From contig NZ_JAGGKA010000026.1 of the NCBI RefSeq assembly GCF_017873215.1, positions 1 through 43,703 of the forward strand: 43,703 bases of DNA. Direction: 5' to 3'. Positions 1 through 8,069 of this stretch are shown here, piece by piece. Made by a program: the position numbers and the translations under genes. The DNA is from Clostridium tetanomorphum. GTDB taxonomy: Bacteria > Bacillota > Clostridia > Clostridiales > Clostridiaceae. Positions within the stretch are counted from its first letter, which is position 1, and every line of letters begins with the position of its first letter. The notes beneath the pieces are model-generated. The model had not been told where the DNA came from and searched no databases. It was given only the letters and a program-made list of their open reading frames with translations.

Positions 1-50
1 CCATATCTATTCTATCAAAGTGAGGTGTTTTTTTTCAACGCTTAAGCTTT

Positions 51-80
51 TCTGAACACACCTGCATAGCAGGTGGTTTT
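51..80 (+). repeat. Short perfect hairpin at left edge; possible IS200/IS605-type right end or terminator
   Basis: CACCTGC-ATA-GCAGGTG (59-75) is a perfect 7-bp stem with a 3-nt loop, followed on the plus strand by GGTTTTATTT. It could be a Rho-independent terminator of a plus-strand gene lying left of the window. The compact hairpin followed by GGTTTT also resembles the subterminal hairpins at the right ends of IS200/IS605 elements. No transposase is visible, so the IS reading is inference. Confidence 0.4.
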
Positions 81-90
81 ATTTATAGAC

Positions 91-130
91 AAAAATAGAG
101 AAACATTAATTTTAAAATTAACGTTTCTCT
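91..130 (-). terminator. Rho-independent terminator of the flagellar operon
   Basis: On the minus strand, 8 nt after the flgG stop codon, a 17-bp stem starting AGAGAAACGTTAA (97-130, one G-U pair, essentially no spare loop) is followed by ATTTTTG. It closes the operon that begins at flgB. Confidence 0.85.
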
Positions 131-137
131 ACCTTTA

Positions 138-926
138 TCATTTACCTCTCATATTATTTACTATACTCCACATTTCATCTGCAGCCTTTACAGCCTTTGA
201 TCCAAATTCAAAGGCTCTTTGTGCCATTATCATATCTGTCATTTCTTTTGATGCATCTACATTAGATCCTTCAACATATCCTTGTACTATACCAGAATTA
301 ATAATAGTAGGATTAACTCCATTTTCAGGCATATATAAATTATCGCCAACAGATAAGAAAGAATCATCACCTATAGCACTATATACGTTAATCTTTCCTA
401 CTTCTTTACTAATAGAACCACTAGGAGAACTTTCTTTTATAAAAATAGTACCATCATCTTTAATTATAAGATTATCTTTTGTAAATTTAGGTATTTCCTC
501 AATATCTTCTTTATATTGTATTACAAGTCTATTCCCATTCTTATCAACTAAATCTCCATTATTGTCTATGTTAAAACTTCCTGATCTTATGTATCTAGTT
601 TCTCCCTTTGAATTTCGAACCCTAAAATACCCTTTTCCATCTATAGCTAAATCAGTACTTACACCAGTATTAATTAAACTTCCTTTATCATTATTTCTCA
701 TCCATGCTCCAGTTCTAACTCCCGTACCTGTTATTAGATTTTTATTATCTCCTTTATTTACAGGATATCCCCTTCTATCAAGTGTTTCAGTCATTAAATC
801 CTTAAAACTTACTTCAACTTTCTTATATCCCTCTGTATTTACATTAGCCATATTTTGAGATATACAATCTAACTTATCCTGTTGTGCCATCATAGCGCTT
901 CTTCCATTCCACAAAATTCTGAGCAT
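138..926 (-). CDS. flgG: Flagellar basal-body rod protein FlgG
   Basis: Distal rod protein, 262 aa, about the normal FlgG length. The N-terminus (MLRILWNGRSAMMAQQDKLD) carries the flagellar rod-family helix, followed by the NMANVNTEGYKK motif that all rod and hook proteins share. The C-terminus has the matching helix with the family's EGSNVDASKEMTDMI pattern. The ATG is preceded by GAAGGGGA at good spacing. It is the last gene of the operon, 28 nt after flgF. FlgF and FlgG are close paralogues; assignment to FlgG rests on the C-terminal motif and the distal position, so the two names could be swapped. Confidence 0.88.
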   Translation of the reverse strand: MLRILWNGRSAMMAQQDKLDCISQNMANVNTEGYKKVEVSFKDLMTETLDRRGYPVNKGDNKNLITGTGVRTGAWMRNNDKGSLINTGVSTDLAIDGKGYFRVRNSKGETRYIRSGSFNIDNNGDLVDKNGNRLVIQYKEDIEEIPKFTKDNLIIKDDGTIFIKESSPSGSISKEVGKINVYSAIGDDSFLSVGDNLYMPENGVNPTIINSGIVQGYVEGSNVDASKEMTDMIMAQRAFEFGSKAVKAADEMWSIVNNMRGK

Positions 927-954
927 TTTTGGTCATCCCCTTCTTTATCATTTA

Positions 955-1755
955 CTATCTTACGCTTCCTACCTCATTAACAGCTTTACCTAATGTTTCA
1001 TCAATAGTTTGTATAACTTTACTAGTGGTTTCAAAAGTTCTCATTACAGTCATCATATCCATAATTTCTCTAGCTACATTTACATTTGATTTTTCTAAAT
1101 TATATTGTCTTACAGTTATATCATTATATTCCCGTGCATTGTTTCCTGAATATAAATTATCACCAACTTTTTTTAAACTTTTATAATCATTTGCAGCATT
1201 ATTTCCTCTAAAATCAACTAATTGTAACTTGTAAGTTGGTCTATTATTTATAGATATATTACCATTAGAATCTGCTGTGGCTTCATCTCCTGTTAACTTT
1301 ATAGGCTCTAAGGCTCCACTCTGCACATTCCTTCCCATTACATTATCTCCACTATCATTTACTAAAAAACCTTTACTATTTAAATGAAAATGACCATCTC
1401 TAGTATAATAGTTATTTGTAGCCACTCCATCATTCCTCTGAACCACAAAAAAGCCTCCTCCTTCTATTGCAAAATCAAAAGGCTTATCAGTTTTTTGTAT
1501 CATTCCTTGAGTAAAGTTAGTAACTACATCATCTATTTTACTTCCTAAACTTATGGTACCTATATCCTGTCTTACGTTTTTTCCTCCTACTATTTTATCA
1601 TAATTATATAATAAAACTTGATCAAACTCTTTAGCAGCCATATTATCAACTTTAAATCCCACAGTATTTACATTAGCTAAATTACTTGTTATTACATCCT
1701 GTTTTGCCTCTTGAGTAATCATACCAGATACTGCTGTATAAAGACTTCTTATCAT
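955..1755 (-). CDS. flgF: Flagellar rod protein, FlgF/FlgG family
   Basis: 266 aa, N-terminus MIRSLYTAVSGMITQEAKQD with SNLANVNTVGFK, a central FAIEGGGFFVVQ segment typical of FlgF/FlgG/FlgE, and a C-terminal helix with SNVNVAREIMDMMTVMRTFE. Such proteins polymerise in the rod joining the MS ring to the hook and are exported by the flagellar type III apparatus. Its ATG overlaps the TGA of the small membrane gene upstream (ATGA), which suggests translational coupling. The FlgF name is positional: Firmicutes often carry two such rod genes side by side. Confidence 0.85.
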   Translation of the reverse strand: MIRSLYTAVSGMITQEAKQDVITSNLANVNTVGFKVDNMAAKEFDQVLLYNYDKIVGGKNVRQDIGTISLGSKIDDVVTNFTQGMIQKTDKPFDFAIEGGGFFVVQRNDGVATNNYYTRDGHFHLNSKGFLVNDSGDNVMGRNVQSGALEPIKLTGDEATADSNGNISINNRPTYKLQLVDFRGNNAANDYKSLKKVGDNLYSGNNAREYNDITVRQYNLEKSNVNVAREIMDMMTVMRTFETTSKVIQTIDETLGKAVNEVGSVR

Positions 1756-1979
1756 TTGCTCACTCCCTTATCTATTATAACCTTAATTTCTTCAGGATAC
1801 TTCATTCCCATAGATCGTGCCCTCTTTTCTACTTCATAATTGCTCATTTGATAATTTATCTTTGTTCCAATCATTATAAGAGTAGAAATAACTATACCTA
1901 TACCCATTCCCAACAAAATTTTTTTATCACTTATGGAAAAAATAAAACTTTTTATTTTAGATATAATTCCTTTATTAAT
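1752..1979 (-). CDS. Small single-pass membrane protein, apparent ATT start
   Basis: A reading frame of 75 codons lies between the swrB-like gene and flgF. It begins at an ATT codon 7 nt after a strong AAGGGGG ribosome site, with no ATG/GTG/TTG near that site. The first conventional in-frame starts (TTG codons 22-23, ATG codon 25) would cut into the membrane helix. The product starts INKGIISKIKSF, has a hydrophobic helix at residues about 21-38 (LLGMGIGIVISTLIMIG), then a charged tail with YEVEKRARSMGMKYPEEIKV. The frame ends in TGA overlapping the flgF ATG by 4 nt, and its start overlaps the end of the swrB-like gene by 28 nt. These overlaps on both sides argue for a real gene. Function unknown; it is presumably a membrane accessory of flagellar assembly because of its place in the operon. 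Confidence 0.7.
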   Translation of the reverse strand: MNKGIISKIKSFIFSISDKKILLGMGIGIVISTLIMIGTKINYQMSNYEVEKRARSMGMKYPEEIKVIIDKGVSK

Positions 1980-2422
1980 AGCACTTCCCCCTTACCAATA
2001 TTTAATTTCTCTGATATTTCTTCTATATTCATTCCCTCATCTATCATGTTCTTTATTTGTTCAACTTTTACATTATTATTCCTTAGATGAGCATTTTCAT
2101 CATTTGGTAAAGTATCATTATCTTCTTCTTCAAATTCATCATCTTCAACTATCTTTTTTAATTTATCTTCTTTTTCGTTTTTTTCTTCCACAATCTTAGT
2201 TTCGATATTCTTTAAAGATTCTTTAACATTCTCTATTTCTTTTTGTAAATCTAATACTGTTTCAGCCATTTCTTTTCTCAATTTACCTATTTCTAGCTGA
2301 AAATCTGTCATGTTTTTTTCTGTATTATTTAAAGCATGTCCAAAAGAACTTTTTTCTTTCTTTATGGATATAACATTCAATATTATTAAAAATAACCCAA
2401 AAGCTATTAAAAGTACTGGCAT
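1952..2422 (-). CDS. SwrB/YlxL-like membrane-anchored coiled-coil protein
   Basis: 156 aa. The N-terminal hydrophobic helix (residues 3-20) is followed by a long charged coiled coil (about 30-95), an acidic linker (EDDEFEEEDND) and a C-terminal helix-turn-helix-like segment (MIDEGMNIEEISEKLNIGKG). This layout, directly downstream of the sigma-28 gene, matches Bacillus subtilis SwrB (YlxL), which lies next to sigD and promotes basal-body assembly and SigD activity. Sequence similarity to SwrB is best in the C-terminal helices; I infer homology from architecture and synteny. It overlaps the next small gene. Confidence 0.65.
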   Translation of the reverse strand: MPVLLIAFGLFLIILNVISIKKEKSSFGHALNNTEKNMTDFQLEIGKLRKEMAETVLDLQKEIENVKESLKNIETKIVEEKNEKEDKLKKIVEDDEFEEEDNDTLPNDENAHLRNNNVKVEQIKNMIDEGMNIEEISEKLNIGKGEVLLIKELYLK

Positions 2423-2506
2423 AATATTAACTCCTTATTAAAGCCTAAAATTTTTTATCTAATATACATAATTTTTAAAAAATTATATATATTAAATTTT
2501 AAAAAT

Positions 2507-3244
2507 TTATTGATTCTCTATTTCATATTTTAATCTTTTTAATTCTTGACGAAGATGAATTAAAGCTCGGCTATGTAATTGACAAACTCTAGATTCAGAA
2601 ACATTAAGTACTTTACCTATTTCTTTTAGAGTTAATCTTTCATAATAATATAGAGAGAGAACAGTTTTATCCTTTTCCTTCAGATTATCCAAAGCTTTAG
2701 ATAAATACTCTAATAATTCTTTTTCTTCTAAAGACTTTTCAGGGCTTGGACTTTTTTCATCTACCACTGTTCCTATTAACGGAATATCGTCTTCTTCTGA
2801 AAATATTAAATCCTCTAAAGAAACTACAGAAATATAATTAATATAATTTTCTATTTGAGATACTTCTGCTAAAGATATTTTTAATTCTCCAGCAATTTCT
2901 TTTATATCCGGTTCTCTAAAATTCTTCTTTTGTAGTCTTTCAACAGCATCATTATATCTATTGAGTTTATCCATTGCACCTTTAGAAATAGGACTTATTT
3001 TCCTTAATTCATCTATCATAGATCCCTTAATCCTTATAGAAGCATAGGTTGAAAATTTCATACCTTTTTCTTCATCAAACTTGTTAATAGCATCCATAAG
3101 ACCAAGCATACCATAGCTGACTAAATCTTCATATTCTATATATTTAGTTTTCCCCATTATAACTCTAGAAGCTATATATTTAACAAGAGGTATATACTTT
3201 TTAACAATTTGTTCCCTAACATCATAATCCATAACTATGGCCAT
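2507..3244 (-). CDS. fliA: RNA polymerase sigma factor FliA (sigma-28/SigD)
   Basis: 245 aa sigma-70-family factor of the flagellar type. Region 2 carries EYEDLVSYGMLGLMDAI and FSTYASIRIKGSMIDELR, both classic FliA/SigD motifs. Region 4 has the helix-turn-helix LTLKEIGKVLNVSESRVCQL. It directs core polymerase to late motility promoters of the form TAAA-N15-GCCGATAA; three good matches occur in this window (25,385-25,412, 42,090-42,116, 42,400-42,426). The first ATG has a GGGAGG site 8 nt away, supporting this start over the second ATG (codon 5). It follows the PilZ gene by 3 nt. No flgM anti-sigma gene is in the window. Confidence 0.95.
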   Translation of the reverse strand: MAIVMDYDVREQIVKKYIPLVKYIASRVIMGKTKYIEYEDLVSYGMLGLMDAINKFDEEKGMKFSTYASIRIKGSMIDELRKISPISKGAMDKLNRYNDAVERLQKKNFREPDIKEIAGELKISLAEVSQIENYINYISVVSLEDLIFSEEDDIPLIGTVVDEKSPSPEKSLEEKELLEYLSKALDNLKEKDKTVLSLYYYERLTLKEIGKVLNVSESRVCQLHSRALIHLRQELKRLKYEIENQ

Positions 3245-3247
3245 AAT

Positions 3248-3904
3248 TTAATCCTCCCTCGGTGCATTTTTCCTCTGTTCTCTCATTATCTGAAATAATG
3301 CCTTCATAATTTTTTCTACTGTTTTATCATCTACATCTAAAAAACATATTCCACAAATATTCTTATTTTGAATATTTTCCACTCTGATTACTTTCCCTTT
3401 AATGGTAATAACCTCATCTTTTATAGGCATAGTTGCCATTAAAATATCACCCTTATTCACTTCCTTATCCGTTGAAAGCTTCATTCCTCCAGCACTAATA
3501 TCTAGTGAAAAAGCATCAAAGAAATCTACTTGATTATCCCCAATATTGTTTAAATTAATCTGTTTGTCTATTATTGCACAATATACATTTGTAACTAGTG
3601 GAACCCTTACAAAATTTCTCCTTTGAACTTTTGTAAATTTTTTTGGATGAGCAAGAAGAATCATCATAATTCTATCAATTTTTCTTCCCGTCACCACTGT
3701 ATTAAATTTAAATATTCCTTTACTATTGTAATATAAGCCCTCTACCCTATCTCCTCTTCTTAATGGAAGATACACACCATCTTTAACAGGTATACTTATT
3801 CCTACCTGTCCTTCGTCTATATCTTGAATATTACTCAAATATATGCCATCATCCATTAATATCTCTATTCTATGATTAACTAAAAAGCTTACATTATCTG
3901 CCAT
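3248..3904 (-). CDS. PilZ-domain c-di-GMP receptor, YcgR-like flagellar brake
   Basis: About 218 aa with an N-terminal YcgR-N-type beta domain (residues 1-95) and a C-terminal PilZ domain. The c-di-GMP-binding signature is present: QRRNFVRVP (RxxxR) and LDISAGGMKL (D/NxSxxG). In this family, c-di-GMP-loaded protein interacts with the stator or switch and slows the motor. Its place between flhG and fliA in the flagellar operon makes that role likely here, and a c-di-GMP enzyme is encoded at 36,833. I chose the ATG at 3904 because AGGAG lies 9 nt upstream. A TTG three codons earlier directly abuts that site and is unlikely. Confidence 0.85.
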   Translation of the reverse strand: MADNVSFLVNHRIEILMDDGIYLSNIQDIDEGQVGISIPVKDGVYLPLRRGDRVEGLYYNSKGIFKFNTVVTGRKIDRIMMILLAHPKKFTKVQRRNFVRVPLVTNVYCAIIDKQINLNNIGDNQVDFFDAFSLDISAGGMKLSTDKEVNKGDILMATMPIKDEVITIKGKVIRVENIQNKNICGICFLDVDDKTVEKIMKALFQIMREQRKNAPRED

Positions 3905-3922
3905 GGAAATCAACTCCTATAC

Positions 3923-4795
3923 TTAAAAAATACTAAATATTTTATTAAATAGTCCTTGTAACCCTATTCCTACTTCCTCCTTTAATCCTATTATTTTATT
4001 TGCTATATTCATCATTTCTCTAGATACAGTAGAATTAGGATAAGCAATTATAAAAGGTTGTTGCTTTCTAACTGCTTCTACAAGTTTTTTATCATCAGAT
4101 AGATTTCCTAAATATTCTATTTTTACATTTAAAAATTTACTTACGGTATTATTGAATTTATTATAGGTTTCTATTCCTTCTTTTATATTTAAAGTCCTAT
4201 TTATAATTACTTTTGCAAAGGACTTAATTTTATAATGATCTACTGCCTTTAAAAGACTGTATGCATCTGTTAAAGATGTAGGTTCTGGTGTAGTTATAAT
4301 GAATAATTCTTCTGAACAATAAATAAACCCTAAAACCGTTCTAGTAATACCTGCTCCTGTATCCATAATTACAAAATCTAAATCTTCTAATTGTTCAATT
4401 TGTTTTATAAATCTAATTCTCTTCTCATCAGATATTTCTTCTACTCTAGTAAGTGCAGAACCAGCAGGAAGTAATTTTACTCCATAAGGTCCATCTATTA
4501 TTACATCCTCTATCTTCATATTATTAAATATAATATCATTTATATTATATCTAGGAAGAAAACCCATAAGCACATCATCGTTGCCCATACCAACATCCGC
4601 ATCAAATATTAATACTTTTTTACCTTTCATTTGAAGTGCAATAGCTAGATTAACTACAAAATTACTTTTTCCCACTCCACCTTTTCCAGAAGTAACTGTT
4701 ATAATTTTAGGTTTTCTTTTTACTTCTTTATGTATTTTATTTTTTTCATCTACTTCTTTTGCTAATTTTCTTAATCCTGCCGCCTGATCTAGCAT
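3923..4795 (-). CDS. flhG: Flagellar number regulator FlhG (MinD-like ATPase)
   Basis: 290 aa MinD/ParA-type ATPase. The deviant Walker A is VTSGKGGVGKSN and the Walker B region reads DFVIMDTGAGI. The N-terminus MLDQAAGLRKLA contains the DQAxxLR element that stimulates FlhF GTPase activity in this family. FlhG with FlhF controls flagellar number and placement. The start has GGAGAGG 7 nt upstream and lies inside the 3' end of flhF (the ATG contains the flhF TAG in another frame), so the pair is translationally coupled. FlhG looks intact although its partner flhF is frameshifted as given. Confidence 0.93.
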   Translation of the reverse strand: MLDQAAGLRKLAKEVDEKNKIHKEVKRKPKIITVTSGKGGVGKSNFVVNLAIALQMKGKKVLIFDADVGMGNDDVLMGFLPRYNINDIIFNNMKIEDVIIDGPYGVKLLPAGSALTRVEEISDEKRIRFIKQIEQLEDLDFVIMDTGAGITRTVLGFIYCSEELFIITTPEPTSLTDAYSLLKAVDHYKIKSFAKVIINRTLNIKEGIETYNKFNNTVSKFLNVKIEYLGNLSDDKKLVEAVRKQQPFIIAYPNSTVSREMMNIANKIIGLKEEVGIGLQGLFNKIFSIF

Positions 4796-5971
4796 ATACT
4801 ATCCTCTCCTAGTATTAGATTAGCAATTTCTTCTCCAGTAATTCTTCTCAAATCATCAGGCACGTTTTGTCCTGTAGTTACAAAGCTTATGGGCCTATGA
4901 GCACTTTGAAGTATATTTAAAATAGCTCCATAGGTAGTAGTTTCATCCAACTTTGTTATTATTATATCCTAATGGTTTATAACCTTCTATTATAGTATCA
5001 ATATCTTTATTTTTTGTAGTACAACTTACTACCAAATGAATGTTTTGACTATTAATTCTTTGTATAAAAGCTCTAAGTTCTGATATTTGCATAGCATTTT
5101 TTGAGCTTCTTCCAGTAGTATCCACTAATATTGTATCACATTCTTGCATACTATTTATAGCTTCTTCCATTTCTTTTATGGAAAGAACAACTTTAAAAGG
5201 TATGTTCATAATATCAGCATAGGTTCTTAATTGTTCTACTGCACCTATTCTATAAGTATCAATGGTTATAAGTCCAACTTTTTTCTTTTGAATTAATGCT
5301 AAATTTCCAGCAAGTTTTGCTATGGTAGTTGTTTTTCCTACTCCCGTTGGGCCAACTAGCACTACTATATCATCAAGCTTTGCTCTAGATATAGGAATCA
5401 TTTCTTTTATTACTATTTTCGCCTTCTCAATATCATCAAGAGAGTTATTTATATTTTTAACTCTCATTAATATTCCTTTAGATGTTTTTTCATTTATATC
5501 ACTATTATCCAATAAAATTTGTAGTTTACTTTTTTCTTTTGTTAAAGACAGTGAATGACTCATCATATCATTCATCATTTTCTTCATTTCTTGTATTTCT
5601 CTTACAAGATCTTCCTTACTTTTATCCGCTTTATTATTTAAATTATTTAGTTTGCTTACCTCTGTATTTATTAATTTTTTATCATCATTCACTCTATGAA
5701 TTTGTTCTGATTGCTCATTACATTTCTTTTCTTCTTTTTTTTCTATAAGTTTTTTAATAAGTTCTAATCCATTTCCTTCAGCATTTTCTTTTTCCTTTTT
5801 AGAGTTATCTACTGCCGCTGTAACTTCCATAACTTTTTGTTGGAAAAACCCTAAGAATCCAGGTTTTCTAACCTTCCTTTGGCTAATAATTATTGCATCT
5901 TTACCTAGCTCATATCTAATTCTTGTCATAGCTTCATTCATGTTATTTACTATGTACTTTTTAATTATCAT
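4789..5971 (-). pseudogene. flhF: flhF, SRP-type flagellar GTPase, frameshifted near the 3' end
   Basis: The frame from 5971 gives 342 aa and then meets TGA at 4943. It contains the B domain, a linker, and the NG GTPase domain with VVLVGPTGVGKTTT (G1) and DTILVDTTGR (G3). After DIDTIIEGYKPLGY the frame shifts. In the other frame the expected G4 motif ITKLDETTTYG and the C-terminal IGQ-type region (FVTTGQNVPDDLRR, EEIANLILGE) continue to a TAG at 4789-4791 overlapping the flhG start. The break maps to about 4958-4966 in AATAATAAC and equals one extra base or two missing. Joined, the protein would be about 393 aa, normal for FlhF. Without G4, GTP binding should be lost. Either sequence error or true inactivation. 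Confidence 0.85.
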
Positions 5972-5972
5972 T

Positions 5973-8039
5973 TTATATTGTCACAACTCCTTCGGTTCTA
6001 ATTTCTATATCATTAGGAATTTCATTTATAGACAATACATATAGATTAGGGAAAACCATTTCTGTAAGTTTTCTAAATGCTGGTCTAATCTTAGGGGAAA
6101 CTAATATAACAGGTTGACTTTCATAAAAGAAAGTATTTTCTATTGTATCTCTAATAGAACTTAATATTTTACCTGTAGTATCTGGGTCAATAGCTGGGAA
6201 TGATCCCTGCATAGACTTTTGAATATTATCTGCTATAGCTTCTTCTATTTGTTGGTCTAATGTAACAACAGTTATAGCTCCATTTTCATCTATTAAATTA
6301 TTACAAATACTTCTTCCCAATGAAAATCTAACATATTCTGTAAGCAACTCTATATCCTTTGTATTTCTTGAGTTATCTGCAAGAGATTCCATTATGGTTA
6401 CCATATCTTTTATAGATACTCTTTCTCTTAAAAGATTTTGTAATACTTTTTGAACTTCTCCTACTGTCATTAAGTCTGGTATAAGCTCTTCAACAACAGC
6501 ACTATATTTTTCTTTTACAGAGTCCACAATAAGCTTAACTTCTTGTCTTCCAAGTAATTCATAAGAATGATTTTTTATAGTTTCTGTTAAATGAGTTACC
6601 ATCACAGTTGTTGGATCTACTACTGTAAGTCCTTTAATTTCTACATCTTCTCTTTGATCTTTATTTATCCATATAGCTGGTAAACCAAATGCAGGTTCCA
6701 TAGTTTTAATACCTTCAATATTGTATTCTCCATTAGTAGGATCCATACACAATAACATGTTTGGCATAAGTTCTCCTTTAGCTATTACCGTACCCCTTAT
6801 TTTGATAACATATTCATTAGTCTTTAATTGTAAGTTATCTCTTATTCTTATAGGTTGAACTACTATGCCCATTTCAATAGCACATTGTCTTCTAACTGAA
6901 GTTATTCTCTGTAATAAGTCTCCTCCAGAACCTTCATCTGCTAATGGAATTAATCCATAACCTATCTCTACCTCCATAGGTTCTACATTTATTAAACTCA
7001 TTACATTTTCTGGCTCTTTACTTTCTATTTCAGTTATCTCCATTTGTTCTTGTTCAATTTGCTCTATAACTCTTTCTTTTTCATCTTTATATAAAAAATA
7101 TGCTCCTGCTCCTGTAGCAACTGATAATATGAAAAAAGGTGGCTTAGGCAATCCTGGTACTAAAAACAAGAAGAATAAAACTATTGATGCCATAGCTATT
7201 ACTTTAGGAAACCCTGTTAACTGTTTTCCTATAACATCACCAAAATTGTCTTCTGATCCAGAACGAGTAACTAATATACCTGATGCTGTAGATATTAAAA
7301 GAGCCGGAATCTGACTCACTAATCCATCCCCTATAGTAAGTCTTGTATATACTTGAGCCGCTTCACTTATTTCCATATTACGCATTAAAGCTCCTATTAT
7401 AATTCCTGCTAAAATATTTATAGCGGTTATAATAAGACCTGCTACTGCATCTCCCTTTACAAACTTAGAAGCACCATCCATAGCTCCATAAAAGTCTGCT
7501 TCATGTTGTAAACTTTTTCTTCTCTCTTTTGCTCCTGCTTCATCAATTAATCCAGAATTTAAATCTGCATCTATACTCATTTGTTTACCAGGCATAGCAT
7601 CTAAAGTAAATCTTGCTGAAACCTCAGCAACTCTTGTAGCACCGCTGGTTATAACTATAAACTGGATTATTACTATAATTAAAAATATTATGATTCCTAC
7701 TACATAATTTCCTCTAACTACAAAAGAGCCAAAGGCTTCAATAACTTTTCCTGCATCTCCTTCTCCTAGTATAAGTCTTGTAGATGAAATATTAAGACCT
7801 AATCTAAAAAGTGTAGTTACAAGTAAAAGCGTAGGAAAGGACGAAAACTGTAGTACATTTGTGGTAAACATAGTTAATAATATAACTACAACAGATATGG
7901 TTATATTAAGAGCTAGCAATATATCTAAAACTCCTGGTGAAAGAGGAATGATTATCATCATTACTATTGCTATAACTCCAAAGGCTACAACTACATCAAT
8001 ATTATTTTTAAAACTAACTTTTTTTCTCACATCTTCCAA
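5973..8039 (-). CDS. flhA: Flagellar export gate protein FlhA
   Basis: About 688 aa. Eight hydrophobic segments occupy the N-terminal half, and the family loop is seen at AMPGKQMSIDADLNSGLIDE and DGASKFVKGDAVAG. The large cytoplasmic domain follows from about residue 325. FlhA forms the nonameric ring of the type III export gate that binds chaperone-substrate complexes and couples ion flow to export. The start is uncertain. A TTG at 8039 lies 6 nt after GAGAGGTG and gives MEDVRKKVSF; a GTG at 8048 is part of the ribosome site itself. flhF begins one base after the stop, so the two are coupled. Confidence 0.95.
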   Translation of the reverse strand: MEDVRKKVSFKNNIDVVVAFGVIAIVMMIIIPLSPGVLDILLALNITISVVVILLTMFTTNVLQFSSFPTLLLVTTLFRLGLNISSTRLILGEGDAGKVIEAFGSFVVRGNYVVGIIIFLIIVIIQFIVITSGATRVAEVSARFTLDAMPGKQMSIDADLNSGLIDEAGAKERRKSLQHEADFYGAMDGASKFVKGDAVAGLIITAINILAGIIIGALMRNMEISEAAQVYTRLTIGDGLVSQIPALLISTASGILVTRSGSEDNFGDVIGKQLTGFPKVIAMASIVLFFLFLVPGLPKPPFFILSVATGAGAYFLYKDEKERVIEQIEQEQMEITEIESKEPENVMSLINVEPMEVEIGYGLIPLADEGSGGDLLQRITSVRRQCAIEMGIVVQPIRIRDNLQLKTNEYVIKIRGTVIAKGELMPNMLLCMDPTNGEYNIEGIKTMEPAFGLPAIWINKDQREDVEIKGLTVVDPTTVMVTHLTETIKNHSYELLGRQEVKLIVDSVKEKYSAVVEELIPDLMTVGEVQKVLQNLLRERVSIKDMVTIMESLADNSRNTKDIELLTEYVRFSLGRSICNNLIDENGAITVVTLDQQIEEAIADNIQKSMQGSFPAIDPDTTGKILSSIRDTIENTFFYESQPVILVSPKIRPAFRKLTEMVFPNLYVLSINEIPNDIEIRTEGVVTI

Positions 8040-8069
8040 AAGAAACACCTCTCAACTAGAAATTATGAA

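Noticed and set aside
73-858. Long plus-strand reading frame of 261 codons opposite flgG
   Set aside because: It is an antisense shadow of flgG: hydrophobic, low-complexity translation, no ribosome site and no known motif. Similar shadows opposite flgF, flhA, fliF, flgD and others were discarded for the same reason.
4943-4975. Programmed ribosomal frameshift in flhF
   Set aside because: No slippery heptamer (such as A-AAA-AAG) or downstream stem is seen, and a programmed site at this point of FlhF is not known to me. Error or mutation is simpler.
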